Shown piece by piece: positions 48,141 to 61,714 of a DNA stretch of 64,000 nt. The notes beneath the pieces were generated by a model. It searched no databases and was not told the origin of the DNA. It saw only the letters and a list, made by a program, of their open reading frames with translations. Positions within the stretch are counted from its first letter, which is position 1. Every line of letters begins with the position of its first letter. Origin of the DNA: Rhodeus uyekii (Eukaryota > Chordata > Actinopteri > Cypriniformes > Acheilognathidae); the NCBI GenBank assembly GCA_037043235.1, contig JAWRVZ010000042.1, forward strand, positions 236,001 to 300,000, in the 5' to 3' direction. The translations under genes were made by a program, and so were the position numbers.

Positions 48141-51100
48141 AACAACATTTAATTTATGTTTTGAAAATTAACGAAAGTATAACGGTAGGGAACAACAAGA
48201 GTATGAGTAATTGATGACTATCTTTTTCCATTTTGGGGTAAATTATGCCTTTAAGGTTGATACATAAACCTTCATGGCTGATTCACCAAAAATAACTTTT
48301 ACATTGAGACATTTCTTCAGCAATCAGACATCGCAACTCATGTCTGCGTTTGATGCTGCGTACAGGATACATATTCATCTTTCACGGTCACCGATGATAT
48401 ACCACTATGAGCCCTGTAATGCAGACAAATGCAACAAAAAAAAAAAACATCTCACGGATACATATTCAAAATTCCTTCAAGCAAAATAATGATCGGTTAG
48501 CATGGGAAAAACGCAATACATCTTAATGATATAACAATAATTACGCTTTTGTGTCAACTTTGTCACCAGGCCACATTCACACTTTATAATTAAAGCAAGA
48601 CAACCGCTCCTCAAGTTCAGAGTGTCAATCACAGTCTGTTGAATTGCTCACTAATGGACTTCATTTGCATGTTGTGAGCGGACGAATATTTAAATAATGA
48701 GTTACCACTACTCAAATATGTCATTTCCTCTCAGACATCTGTAAGCAACAGACTCCAATCATATATATTAGTCTGGGAGCACAAAAGGTTTCACAAGTAG
48801 TTTCAGCATGAGTGGCCACATCCATTATGGTCATTATGAGACCACATTTCCATAGTGAAAAGCGCAATAACCGTTTAGTTAATAGCAATAGTCTTGTACA
48901 ACCAGAATGGAAATTCACTAACTACTGTGCTAGTTTTCAGTATTAAAATAACTTCAGGGTTTCCACACAAACTTGTCAGGAGAGCTTCGCCTGCTATACA
49001 CTGTTTATTTTGGATAGTCTTAATTTTAGAGATGCAACAACCCACTTGAGACATTTTACCCATTTTCCACCCATCCTATGCATATATACAAAGTCATGCA
49101 TGAAGAAAACTATTCGTCTCTTCTTCACTTCTACAAACAACTAAGCACTACTAAACAACTTGCATAAATGATCTGACTACACAGCAACAGTCTTAATGCT
49201 CATTCTATCCTGTTTTTCCCACCAAAAAACAATAACGTATAAAGCAAGAATCATCCAGTGAGAGCATCATATTTCACACTAGTTTTATGTAGATTTATGT
49301 ACATTTCAATGTCGCCCTACAACAAGAAAGATACAAACGAAATGAAAAATGGTGTGGAACTGCAGATCATAATTTCCCTAGTAATATCTTCAACCACATT
49401 ACAAAGAAAAGAAAAACTGCTTAAAAATCACTCTTAACAATTGAGAATTCCTACTGTTTGAGCAACAGGAAAGCATATATGTATACACACACACTACATA
49501 GATAAATACATGCACAGTAAGAGCGATACGCCGATAGATATAAAGACAGACAGAAACTAGATAGCTACTGCACAGTGGGTTTGTGAGTGTGTGTCCGTTC
49601 GGTGACACAGAGGATGGAGGACAGTAAAGGAATATTGACAGGGATTCCTCAATTACCCCAGCTGTAACTCATGAGCCCTGACTCCCAGCGATGAAAAGAA
49701 CTGGCTCGCAGGGTCGAAAGAGGCTAGGGATGGTGAAAGAATGAGGCCGCTCAGCGTGATGAAGAGTGAGAGCTCATCTGGGCTGCATAATTGTGTGCTG
49801 CTGACTACCATGTGCTGCGTTCTGAGTGCGACATTGTGCTGTGCGCCGCAAAAAAACAGCCTATTGTGAGCCGCTACACAAGGTTGTCATACACATGCAA
49901 CGGCCTTGTCAAGATCTGCCACTGTATCAAAAAGTATTATTATGCAAGTCATTCACTGCCTTCTAGCACAGTCATAAAGCATTAACATGACACATCCATT
50001 AAGACAAAACCCTCGAGCGAGACCATGCACGCAATACGTCCGGCCGGTACGATTCTGACCCTCTGGTTTGGCTCTGAAATGGCCTCCGTTTTCTTGCTCA
50101 AGGGTTTGAAGTGAGTAATTGTAAGCTCATTGGCCCCAACTCTGCTGGATTCATGGAGGGTTGGTCGCATGGATTTTCTGCTTTACAGATTGTATGGAAA
50201 TGAGGTTGGGATTAGATGAATGAATGCTTGAAGAGCTTCAAGGTACATAAACCCTAATTGGGCAAGTGCAGTATTTGGTACTGTAATGATTCCTTCAGTC
50301 AGTGTCAGTGTAGAGGTGTAGAGCGAAAATCATTTGTTCCTCAGTGAATCATTGCTTTTGTTTATACGTTTGGCAGACGCTTTTATCCAAAGTGACTTGC
50401 ATTGCATTCAAGGAACACATTGACATTCTAATCAGTTCTTGCTTTCCCTGGGAATCGAACCCATGACCTTGGCGTTGCAAGCGCCAAACTCTACTGTTTG
50501 AGTTAAAGGAAAATGTATAAACGTACGTTTAAATAAAGTAAATGATTGATGACACTCATAAATACGACCACGTATCAGCGATTTGAACAAAAGTGAATAA
50601 CTTGTCATTGTTTTATTCCTGAAGTAATCAGTGTTTTGAGTGAATCAGTTGAGTGAAAAATTCTATATTTTGAACGAATTGGTTGGGTGAATGACACTCA
50701 AAAAGACAATTGCATGTTCCATTGAATGAATCGGAAAAAAAAGAGTTCATGATTCAAAAGACTCACTACTAAAAACAATCACTTGTTTAATTGATTCATG
50801 AATCATGAATCAATGTTGTTGAACAAATTGATCAGGTGAATGATTCAAAAGATTCACTCCTAAAACCAATGGCAACGTCTGAAATCGTATATTCTTGAGT
50901 AGGTCACTACTTCACTCATAAAGATCTACAGGAGCAACGATATAACCTGTAGAAAGAGTTACAAATCACCACCACTAATGCACAAAATAACAATAATAGC
51001 TTTAACGGATAAAAAAGTGAATCTATGCATCACAATACAACATAAAAAAGCGAATTATTCATGCTTTTAAAGACTAAGTGAGTGTCAAATTATTTAAAGG

Positions 51101-53040
51101 ACCATCAAAGATGCTCATCCAGAAGCGTATCCTATTTCGGTAAATCATGTAAAGATATTGGCATTCTGGAATATTAGATTTTTATTCCCCACTTTACACT
51201 TTGTTTGAGTGCACTATGTAGACAAGTGATGGTGTTTTATGAGCAATTTACTCTTAATTCGGCTTCTGTTATGCACCAAATTCACCCTCAGGGACCAATA
51301 AACTAGGTCTATCCATCGAAGAAAGGAAATTCATGTTAAAGTAGAGGCACTTATACTACAGACACGTCTAGCATAGAAAACAGTCTGAGGAATCCATCAG
51401 CACGCTGGCTGACAACTCGCTGACCGCTCAAGAGATCAGGATTAAGATGTGTTTTTCAACACTAATTAAACATGGGGAAATCAACAGCTTCTGTTTGTGC
51501 TTTCCTAGTAATTTGGGGAAAGAAGGGCAGGAAAATCAGAAGGGTTTTTGCAGAGGAGAGAGCTGATATGAACGAGGCCGGAGAGATTAGGGAGACAGAT
51601 TGGCGAAGGGCGCCTCGCCAGAGCTGCTGATAACATGCCTCCACCAGTTGCAAGATGAAAGCCGCTGAGATGGAACAGCCTAGAAAAGTGGGGACAAGAC
51701 TGAGATCAAGCCTGTGGAACGGATCCCGACATATCTGACTACCTGTGATGTGTAATGTGTACCAAGTGGCACTGATACCCAACGCCGCAAAAAAAAAAAA
51801 CGGGTGTCAAAACCGGAGCAAGTTGTTTGTCAGGCGTGCTTCAATCACGGCTTAAAAGGAAACGTGAATTATTAATGCATCGCATTGATCCGCAATCTGT
51901 CAGCATGACACCAATTACGGTCTCAAGAACAGAGCTGCTGCAAAAAGAAATGCGTATCCTGACGTCAGCCTGGTTTGAGTGGTAAAGTATAGATGGAGAA
52001 AGCAGACGTGACATGATGTTTCTGCAACAAGCGAGTCAGTTTTCTCCCTCGATGAATCTCTATTGTTGCACCACCAGCCAATAAAAGTCGGTTTGCTGCA
52101 GTAAGCGATTATATAAAAGGCCATCTAGATTTGTATCAGCGTGCAATTCATGAGGCTTGGCATTGTAATATCCTCACTGCTGAAAAAATAATCCACAGCA
52201 CCACGATATTAATAACACAGTCGGCCAATATTAGCAATTATGTCTTGATGGATGAGTGTGTTATTGTAGGAGGCGACTGGGACCGATGCACCGGCAGAAG
52301 CCCAAATCAAAAAGACCCAAAGTGTCGAAGGCCCAGAGAACATTTCCCTCTCTTTATGCAAATCCTTCCAGACATGCAGCATCTCCCTCAATGACTCAAT
52401 TAATGGGTGCGATCTTAAACATTGTTTCTGCAACAACGCCGCTGCTCGATGCCTTTGTTGTCGGTGAGGGAAGCACTATTCTTCAGGCTCTGGGGAAATA
52501 TCTGAACTCTGCATGAGTTTTGTCTCTTTTTTTATCAGCGTTAAAAGCACAAAGCAAGAAATCAGTTGAGGATTGTGATGCAAGCTCTAACGCTATGCAG
52601 TCGTGTACGGGCTCACCTTGCCTGGCTGTCGACCTCTCCTCCCTCACTCTATGTCCCACTGAGGCTTTCAGACAATCTGACAGGGGTGTGAATGGCTACA
52701 TAGCACCATTAATGTGCTAAAACCCTCTGACAGAGTGGAGAATATGGACGGGGTAAGCTGAGAAATGAAAAAAAGTAAAGGGAGCTTTGAAATGCCCACG
52801 TTATGCAGAGTCTGGCGTCCCGCTGGAACACGACAGTGAGGCCGGTGGAGGTTTCAGGATATTTAAAGACATGCACACTTAAAAGAGCACCTGGGAGTTA
52901 AAATTCAATAAAGATGCTTTCTTTTTCATTTGCATGAGGGGGCCAGGGTTGTTTTTAAACTCCAATTCAATTGTAATGGACGGTTAGATGGATGCACAGA
53001 CGGACGGAAAGACAGACGGATGGATGCATGGATGCAAATA
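48141..53040. other. Upstream non-coding region
   Basis: One SINE (50361-50511, minus). A short remnant of a TTAA-type MITE end ('ggtaaattatgcctttaag') is seen near 48240. No exon recognised. Confidence 0.5.
50361..50511 (-). mobile_element. tRNA-derived SINE, copy 9
   Basis: Reverse-complement copy with an intact B box (gggaatcgaaccc), body 'ctaatcagttcttgctttcc' and tail 'agacgcttttatccaaagtg'. Confidence 0.88.
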
Positions 53041-53269
53041 CAGTAATACCTCGAGACACGAGCGTCTCTACATACAAGTATTCCAAGATAAGAGCAAGCC
53101 TTCGGGCAGATTTTTGCTTCTAGATACGAGTAAATATTCGAGACACGAGTATGCGTATTGACACCGATGCACTTTCACTTCAGTGTTCACTGACTTCAGT
53201 ACGCGTCGCCCGCGAGTAGCTGATTTTCTCTCCATTTTGATCATTATTCTTCATATTATCGATAAGCTC

Positions 53270-53658
53270 TAAGAAAGTGAGTGGTAAGGATGGTAGTGAG
53301 AAGAAGAAGCGCACGATGGAAATTAAGCATGAAATTGTGGATAAATATGAGTGCGGTGCCGCGTGAGTGATCTAGCAACAGGAGCATCAGGAGGAACTGT
53401 CGACTGAGGAGTTGATCGAGCTACAGATGATGGAACATACGCAGGTGTTGCAAGAGCTCAGCATTGAAGAGAAACACCCTGATAAATCGTCTGCTGGTCG
53501 TGCTTCCGCGCTTTTTGACAACGCGTACCTTACTTATTTTTAAAGGGAGACATAAACAAATCTCCCTCGATAAGTATTTCGTTAAAAGGTCTGCGCCAAG
53601 TGAAAGTGAGGGTAGTCAGGCGAAAAAAGCGAAGAAAGCAAGCAAAACAATAATATAA
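53270..53658 (+). pseudogene. Degraded pogo/Tigger transposase remnant
   Basis: From about 53290, 'GSEKKKRTMEIKHEIVDKYE' matches the N-terminal helix-turn-helix of Tigger/CENP-B-type transposases. The expected 'VSDLAT' follows only after a one-base frameshift. Immediately after comes 'EELSTEELIELQMMEH', typical of the acidic C-terminal part of such proteins, then frameshifted text ending 'LDKYFVKRSAPSESEG' and a Lys-rich tail. The DDE catalytic core, several hundred residues in full-length relatives, is absent. The copy is non-functional and could only move in trans. Confidence 0.78.
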
Positions 53659-53879
53659 AATAGAAAAGTAAAAAATGTGTAAGCTAAGTTTAGTTATGTT
53701 AATTTAAGTTTACGTAAGTTATGTAGTGTTCGTGTAAGGTACGATACGGAATTAAGTGTCAACGTACCAACCCCCTCCCTCCTTCGCACCTGCTGCTACT
53801 GTTTGAAAAACGTATAATTAAAACCACATTTTATTTGATATCACACGAATCCTTATACTGTATTCATGTACTATAATTG

Positions 53880-54011
<132 letters not shown>

Positions 54012-54175
54012 TATACCAATAAAAAAACATGTTTTCTTCCATTGTTACGGATCTGGAATGAATAAAAATTTTTTTTCTATTATTTCTTATGGGAAAACAT
54101 GATTCTAGATCCAAGCAATTCGAGTTATGAGCTCTGCCCTGGAACGAATTATGCTCGTATCACGAGGTATTACTG

Positions 54176-54235
54176 TACTGATGGCTGGATATATGGATAG
54201 TCAGACAAACAGACGGATGAATGCATGTATGGTCT

Positions 54236-54271
<36 letters not shown>

Positions 54272-56840
54272 ACGGATGAATGCATGTATGGATAGTCAGA
54301 CAAACAGATGGATGGATGCATGTATGGATAGATGGACATATGGATGGATGGATAGACAGACAATTGGACGGATGGATCAATAAACAGTTGATGGATAGAG
54401 TCACAGGACAATAGATAGGTAGAACAACTGATAGACAGACTGACAGACAGATACATGGATGGATTCTTCAATCCTGAATTATGCTTAACCCTGATTGAAA
54501 CTAAAATACGAAACATTTTATGTGGCGCCAGTGTTTTAAAAGATTGTGATTGATTGGTTGAGCGCAGGACAGCCTGTAAACGTGTGTGTGTGTGCCGCAG
54601 TGGAAGAGTCTGGAGCTGTCAACGGTGAAAACATTCAATCAGCTCAAAGAAACGCTTTGAGGTCGGCCGCTTCACTTCATGTGGAAGACAACAGTCACTG
54701 GGCACAATGAAGTTTTCGCAAGAGCGAACGCAGCGATTGCTGCAGCTCGAACAAATCCTGCCCGACAGCAGAAATCACTCTAACTTTGGGTTGTTGAGGA
54801 AAATAGTGGGTTCCTTCGGTTTAGACAAACAAAACATTTTTAACCAATAATTTAGGGTAACATCCTTCAAACAAGTAACTTCTCACTAAAGTGTGTCTTA
54901 CTAGAACTGTGTATTTAAGTAGAGGACAAAATATTGCATTATATGCTATCATTGTCACTCAGTCATGATACTTCTAAAACATCTCTTAAGAATTGGAGAT
55001 GAACAAATTCATTTTAGCATTAAATATGTGGTATACAGTAGAACCCCGACTTACGAAACACTAACCATCTAAATCCATCAACTCACTTTTAAATATTTTC
55101 AGTATGTCTCCAGTTTTCAATTTAGTGCAGTCCTCTTGATTCCTCCACAAACTTCACCACAAAATCCAAGAGCGCAAGAATAACAGGCCCAAGAATTTCT
55201 GGCCTGATTTCCAGCGAACTTTTCTAACTACAGAGCAAACAGCAGTTTAGTGTGAGCCTCCAGAGAGACAGAATGAGCTCACGGTCTCCGGCACACCTGC
55301 GAGGATCTGACAGGGCATCTCATTATCCGCTTCTGCTGCCGTCTCCAGCAGCGCTCGCAGGAGACGGACAGCGGCACACGGTAATCACTTTACAAAGGAG
55401 CGGGCTTCCATTGCAACTTACCTGGCTACCCCTCCTTCTCATTAGGTTATTTCCCTTTGTGCTCGAGTTGCTAGATGTTATAATTAGTCAGATTTAGGGA
55501 GCTAAGCAAAAAGAAGCTGCATCTAAATTCCTAAAAAAAATCCCTCTGGGCATATAACATGCATTGAATATCTCATTCCCGAACCTTCAGGATGCGATCG
55601 GCTAGATAAGGCGAGATTTCCTCTGGGAGAAGAGAGGAAGATAGAGCGTCGGACTGGTTTCTGACAGCCGCTCTCATGTTATATAACACTAAACTGCAAA
55701 CCTCACGTCCCTGCGACTTTAAGTACGTGTTTACATGCTTGTATGAGGATGCAGTCATGCATGCCAGCGCTTCAATATGCGCTTTTCACAAAGTCCCTGT
55801 GCATTTGTGTTTTAGTGTGAATGCCTGTTACTCTCGCTGAAGTCTTACTGTGAGTCACAGCATAATGGGTCTCTATACAGTCGAGAATCAAGGACCCTGA
55901 AGGGCTATGCAAACTCACTGAAGGCAGATGCATGCTGGGAAAAGCTCACAATGAAATACAACAGAATAGCAGATATACACATAGGTACAAACATATACAC
56001 ACATACATATACACACTGTTAGATAGCTGTAAAAAGGTGTTATTTTGTATTTTTACTAAATAATGATGAGAGTAATCATAATAATAGTTTTATAATAATA
56101 TTTTGAATCACTGATTTATTAATTAATTGATATCCAGAATACATTTTGTACTTTTGGCAGCTGAAATTTCAGCATGGTGTTGCCAGGAAATGGAAGGTCA
56201 CGTTAAGAGCATTGCATTCTGGGGAAAAATACCCAGCTCTGATTTGGCAAACATATTAGACCATCCTTGTATTCTTTGCATAATTTGTATGCTATGTCCA
56301 GTATGCAAACTAATTACTGGCAAAATCGTAGTATGGCAGTGTGCAAGTATGCCATTCTGAACACGGTCCGAATCCTCATTCCGGCTTCAATGGATCTTCC
56401 TCTCTAGAGTTTCTGCATCAAGAAGCCGTGTGGAATTTCAAGAGCGGTTCTTAAAAAGCGATGGAACTTTAAAAAAAGAAAAAAGAAATCTCCTTTGCAC
56501 GCGTCTATCGGAGTAATCCATAAGCCTGTGAAAGTCCAACATCAATCCATCAGTCATGAAAGGACATCAGTCCTTCTCTCCTCCTCTGAGTCTCAGTTAT
56601 GGATATATAGTACAGTGAGCACAGAGACAGAGGGATATTTTATATCGACAGTGACCAAAAATCATTATCCTCTTTCCAAAAGCCCAGCTAGGCAGAATCA
56701 GACAGAGCTTTCCCTCATATAAGTCAAATACAGCACGCAAAACATGATGCCAACAACATGAAACAACAACACATTTGTGAATTGGATTTTGATGACACAC
56801 ACGTGAAGACACGCACATTTTTATATGCATGCACACTTAC
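54176..56840. other. Upstream non-coding region
   Basis: Starts with a GACA/GGAT-type low-complexity stretch (54.18-54.46 kb). A GC-richer patch at 55.23-55.44 kb has an 81-codon frame but no recognised motif. Confidence 0.5.
54180..54460. repeat. GACA/GGAT-type degenerate tandem repeat
   Basis: Irregular runs of gaca, ggat and 'gatgaatgcatgtatgg' repeated at least twice. Confidence 0.85.
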
Positions 56841-57028
56841 CGCAGGTGAGAGCTTCATGATAAATCCAGCAGAGATTGGTGCGACTTGCTCAGCCGCTAG
56901 TGTATGTGTGTGTGTGTGAGAGAGAGAGAGTGTGTGTATGTCTAAACTGCCTTCACTGGCTGTCTTCCATGACAAACTGCCAATAGTTCTGTTCACTGAC
57001 GTCGCTCCACTTGCAATGACAGACAGAC

Positions 57029-57030
<2 letters not shown>
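56841..57030 (-). promoter_or_regulatory. Candidate alternative first exon and promoter (coding MKLSPA)
   Basis: On the minus strand an ATG with A at -3 (56858-56856) gives six codons, M K L S P A, ending at a perfect donor (GCG|GTAAGTGT, exon end at 56841). Upstream lie an inverted CCAAT (plus 'ccaatagttc'), a CRE-like half site in 'cactgacgtcgctcc' and a GA/TC inverted pair, in keeping with a promoter. The exon ends in phase 0, which does not fit the WW2 exon at 29.5 kb but fits the PH exon at 16504-16608. The function and link to plekha5 are inferred; a chance donor is possible. Confidence 0.35.
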
Positions 57031-57069
<39 letters not shown>

Positions 57070-57123
57070 GCTTTCACAGCTGCTGCAGCGGCGGCTGATC
57101 TCTCTCTCTCTCTCTCTCTCTCT
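57031..57123. repeat. (GA)n / (TC)n inverted pair with a short GC-rich spacer
   Basis: A GA tract (57031-57065) faces a TC tract (57099-57123) across a spacer of about 33 nt containing 'cagctgctgcagcggcggct'. The two arms are complementary over about 25 nt and can form a hairpin. Homopurine tracts can also form triplex DNA. Confidence 0.9.
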
Positions 57124-58261
57124 AGCGATGAGCTCTTACTGAGCATGCTCAGAGCACAAGGTACAATTACATCAGGAACTTGTGTTTCACAGACTTGCAC
57201 TATAAAATCATGCATGCAGGATGTGATGGAACTATATAAATTATGTTTTCTTTTCTTCTTATCCATGATTATACTTAGTTTTTTGACATTATTGATTATT
57301 GTGTGACATTAATTGTATTTTCTTTTCTGTAGAACTAATAAGTAAGAGATAATAAGTTGGAAGAATTACGTTCGAGGTATAGAGAGGGTAATGAATTCCT
57401 GATAAGGAATGGAAAATTACAACGGAGCCTTTAGCCTTGATTAGAGACATAAATGCTGGAGCAGCCCTCCCTTCTCTCAGGTCAACTTCGGATGTCTGTA
57501 TGACTGTTGACATTTTCTTGTAATAAAATAAACCTTTTTAAAGACAATTGGGATATTTATCTCTTATTCAGAATTGATCAAAGATTTTACCACCACACAG
57601 GACTTAAAAAATTACTTTACCAAGTGGTGATGTATAGATGGACGGATAGAACATGAACTTATATAATATAATTATGGCAAATACATTAAGACACACAATT
57701 CAACATTTCTTAATTTGGTTATGATCGCATATAGGTGAAAATACAACAATTTTACACTTGGCTCATTTCATAACTTAGACAAGAAACAAATGGTTAAATA
57801 AAAAAGAAATTAAGCTATTTTTCCCTTGTACATTAGTAACAAAATAAGACAAAAAGAGATGTCATCATCTCTGCGTGAAACTGAACCATCACAAACACAT
57901 GAAGACAAATTGATATTTTTGTTTTCTGCATATTTTCATTTTAGTTAATTAACGGAAATAATACAGAGCATAATATGATGAGGGATTTACCTTGAACAGC
58001 TATTTTCCAGTAAATTTCACAAATAATTGAATTAAACAAAATTTTGAAGTAGAAGTAATACTGAAGTATTGCTCCAATAATCATTTCGTCACACTTTTAC
58101 AATTTTTAAATTAAAGTTACCATTTTACTTACTCAACAAAGCCAAATATGATTCATATGTTGTTTTATTATTGATAATTGACAAGTTTGAGGTTTTACCA
58201 GCCTGTCACACCCTGACATGAACATCATTTCGTTATTTAAATCAGTGTGTGCATTTGCATG

Positions 58262-58395
58262 TGTGAGAGAGTGTGTGTGTGTGAGAGATTGTGTGTGTGT
58301 GTGTGCAAGTGTGCATGTGTCTGTGTGCGAGTGTGTGTGTGTGTGTGTGAGAGAGAGTGTACGAGTGTGTGTGTGTGTGTGTGTGTGTGTGCCCG
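58262..58395. repeat. GT/GA-rich low-complexity tract
   Basis: Interrupted GT runs with GAGA insertions. The open frames over it are repeat artefacts. Confidence 0.9.
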
Positions 58396-58930
58396 CAGGT
58401 CTGACCTGGCCTGCTCCAGTTCTGCTGGTCCCACAGCTCTGGCCTTGGGCTCAGTATGGAGCCTGTAAGCTAAAGCTGAACCCACTGAAACTAGGTCACA
58501 GACTGATGATACAACCAGTACAGGATCATGAATCATGGGTAAATTCTAGGAGAGCTCCAAACAAATGTGCTTTCATGGTGAAATGTGACATTCAGACACG
58601 TTGTCGGTCAGCTGAAACGAACGATTCTTCACATGCAAACACTCAGATGTTAACCCTGAACTTTGCAGCGGCAGAGAGGCGTTACGGTGATGATGTGACG
58701 ACAACAGCGCCTCCAATCTGTCGTTCAGCCGCACGACACCAACTGTGAGCTGGAAACCCTCAGGCCTGTGTCATCAAATCCATTAAACAGTGTTTGTGGA
58801 AGGACGTTGATTGTTTTGTTATCATTGTTTACATTGTAAGTCCATATTGCATGAGGCAGCAGATGTGCGTCAGGAGGAACATGAGTGCTTTGTGTTTATG
58901 AAAAACTTGGGGACAAAAGGAAAAATTGGG

Positions 58931-59040
58931 AACAAACACTCGCCTGAATCCAAACCTGCTAATTCATATGAACACTTTTGGGGGATAAAAGCGTCTGTAT
59001 TTATATAATCGATTCATACATAAAAAAGCACATTTTATAT
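58931..59040 (+). repeat. Dispersed direct repeat, copy A
   Basis: Contains 'gataaaagcgtctgtattta' and 'tataatcgattcata', closely matched at 60336-60450. Confidence 0.75.
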
Positions 59041-59691
59041 TTAAATTTAAATGATTTTATTTATCAAATTTTTCATAATTTTATATTATATAAATATTTG
59101 AATTCTTAACATTAAAAAAATACTTAAATTCTTATTTTAACACAGTATATTTACAATTATAATAATGTATAATATATGACAGATGGATAATAGCATAAGT
59201 ACTAGCAATTTGCATTACAACTATAATATAATTATTGATTTTTTTTCATATACAAAAACGCTCAAAATTGCTGTGGCTTCAACATAGTGATATAACATTT
59301 TTTTGATCCACATCAAAGCCATTTTACCATTATAAGTGTTGCCATAGCAACAGAAGCATTTCTGACTCTGCGGACGTGAAATGCTCAGAGTTGTCATCTT
59401 GTAATTACGGTAATTCCAGACGACACGGCACTGCAGCGCTACTTAAAAATAAATGAATAAATAACATACAAACAAAACTATCAGCTATTGCCAAGTTACA
59501 AAAGCTGCCCCTACTGAGAGCATTAACATCAATAAAAATCTCCATTATCATCATGATTACCATTCACAAATCAATCACACATATCTGCTCCACTCTGAAA
59601 GAGTGTGTGTATATGTGTGTGTGTATATATGCGTGTGTGTGTGTGTGTGTGCGTGTGTGAATGCGTGTGAGTGTGTGAATCGATGATTGTA

Positions 59692-59810
59692 GTTCTAACA
59701 GTAGAGTGTGCCGCTTGCAACACCAAGGTCACGGGTTCGATTCCCAGGGAAAGCAAGAACTGATTAGAATGAATGCAATGCATCTGATAAATGCATGAAT
59801 GTAAATGTAT
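59692..59810 (+). mobile_element. tRNA-derived SINE, copy 10 (internal deletion)
   Basis: Head with B box GGTTCGATTCC and 'aaagcaagaactgattagaa'. It then jumps directly to 'aatgcaatgcatctgataaa', missing about 40 nt of the body. Confidence 0.86.
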
Positions 59811-60335
59811 TCTGGACATGCAAATGCCCAGTTTTACTTCAATAAATCTGAAGTTTAAATTCGGCACAGTAAACAGCTCTGTACGTCCACTGCTAAAGCA
59901 AACCCAGAGTGTCTTCAAATCTTAATACAGACAGTCCCTCTATCACCTGAGGTCACGACCTCCGCACAGCTCATCTGACCTCACCGCCACAGGGTTATTA
60001 GTAATATATCAGGGAGGGAAGAAGGGATTTTCTTGCTCTTTTGAAAGATACACAATGTATTGAGTAGATGTACTCGCAAAACTGCCGAAGTTTTCACAGC
60101 GTGAAGGACGTAGACCAATCGTAATATTGAACGTTTCTGTTCATTTGTGAGTTCTGGATAAGGATGTTTTGATGCAGTCTGATTCACTAATGAAACATTC
60201 AGAACCTCAGGAAATAATGGATTTTTTGAGTGATGAATTCCCACTGTGATTTTTCTATTCATTTGGGATTGGTAATATATTAACCAATTATTATCTTAAA
60301 TATCGGATTGATTCGCTAATGAAATGGAGAGTGGA

Positions 60336-60450
60336 AATTGGGGATAAACTCTTGCCAGAAATCAAACCTGCTCATTCAGATGAACATTTTGGGGACGATA
60401 AAAGCGTCTGTATTTATATAATAGATTCATAGATTTAAAAAAAAGCTGAT
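60336..60450 (+). repeat. Dispersed direct repeat, copy B
   Basis: 'gataaaagcgtctgtattta' and 'tataatagattcatagat' repeat copy A about 1.4 kb away, with substitutions and a small deletion. Confidence 0.75.
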
Positions 60451-61407
60451 TTAAAGATTTTAATGTTTATATGTATACATATATGTGTGTGTGTACATAA
60501 ACACACACACACACACATTTATATATGCAATTTTATTATTTGAATTATATATTATATAATACTAAATTCCTAAAGCAAATAGTTGATTTTATTTATTTGA
60601 TTATAATTGCAAAAATTCAATTTTATATTTAAAATGTATTAATTTTTGAAAATGTAAAAATATTTGCTATTATATACTATTAAAGGCTGTTCATAATAAT
60701 AATAATAATAATAATAATAATTTATATAGATGCATTGAAAATACTTTTTGAGCAATGAATTTCCACAGTGGCATTTTTTTTTTTTTAAGGGAAAAAATGT
60801 CTATCCACTCGAAAATTCCATGACTTTTCCAGGCCTGGAAATTGCCATTATAATTCTAGGCTTTCTGTGACTGTGGGGAGCCGAGGTTTAAATATAGAAA
60901 TCTTAAAGATACAGCTGCAAAACTGACATCTTTAAATCTAAAGATTAATGACAGAATGGAAACAGGTCGCAAAAAACTAATATTACAGATCAAACAAAAC
61001 CATAAATCCTGTCACCATTTAGTCCACGTATTTCTTCAAAAACTCTGGGTGAGCAAAGTATCATTGAAATATTCGTTTTAGGAGAGGGAAAAATATGAAA
61101 ATCCTCCAAAAGTGCAGCAGACAATCCTTTTTAAGCATCTCTATGCAAATGTAAACCATTATAAGTAGAAATCTGTATTAAAAACCCATTGAAACAATGT
61201 AATATAGCAACAGTTGTAGCCGTTACTCAAACACGACAACAAATCTTGACTAGAGCTCATGAAATCAAGGTGTTGAGATCCAAACGCACACACAGCAAAC
61301 AGATGTGCTCTTAAACAAACTGAACCCCATAACAACACACACAAACACACTGCTGGTGCACATTCATTCAAACTCGGTCAATAAAAGAGATTGAGACTGA
61401 GTCTTAC

Positions 61408-61474
61408 CTGCTCAGACAACGATGTGATCCGGGGAGACATGCAAAAGAGAAACACAGAGAGTGTGCGGTTAGTG
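61408..61474 (-). other. Candidate exon with strong splice sites, identity unknown
   Basis: The acceptor tcttcctctcag at 61475 and the donor CAG|GTAAGACT at 61408 enclose 67 nt. One frame is open throughout and ends in phase 0 (...MSPRITSLSEQ); another is also open. I do not recognise the peptide. It could be a 5' UTR exon of plekha5, an exon of another minus-strand gene, or chance. Confidence 0.3.
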
Positions 61475-61714
61475 CTGAGAGGAAGATAAGACACAAATCA
61501 ACATCCCATCAGTGCGACACTGCCCTCATCTGGACACGCAGCGGACATGAGGATCAGGATTCTGCTCCACATGCTGAAACACACCTGACATTATCAGAGG
61601 AACGAGTGAGCGAGAGAAAAAAACTACACAATGGCATTTTACTGGGGTTTTGAGTGGTTGTCTGGATGTTGCTATGTGGTTATTTACTTAAGCCTCTGTA
61701 ATACTTTGGACTTG

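Larger units (their letters stand above)
56859..61407. other. Upstream non-coding region
   Basis: Holds GT/GA low-complexity tracts at 58.26-58.40 kb and 59.60-59.68 kb, a SINE (59.7 kb), two related copies of a roughly 110-bp segment (58.93 and 60.34 kb) and an AAT run at 60697-60722. No known coding exon. Confidence 0.5.

Noticed and set aside
47412..48152. A 246-codon protein gene
   Set aside because: The frame is produced by a 51-bp tandem repeat whose length is a multiple of three; part of it is also open on the other strand and there is no homology or splice context.
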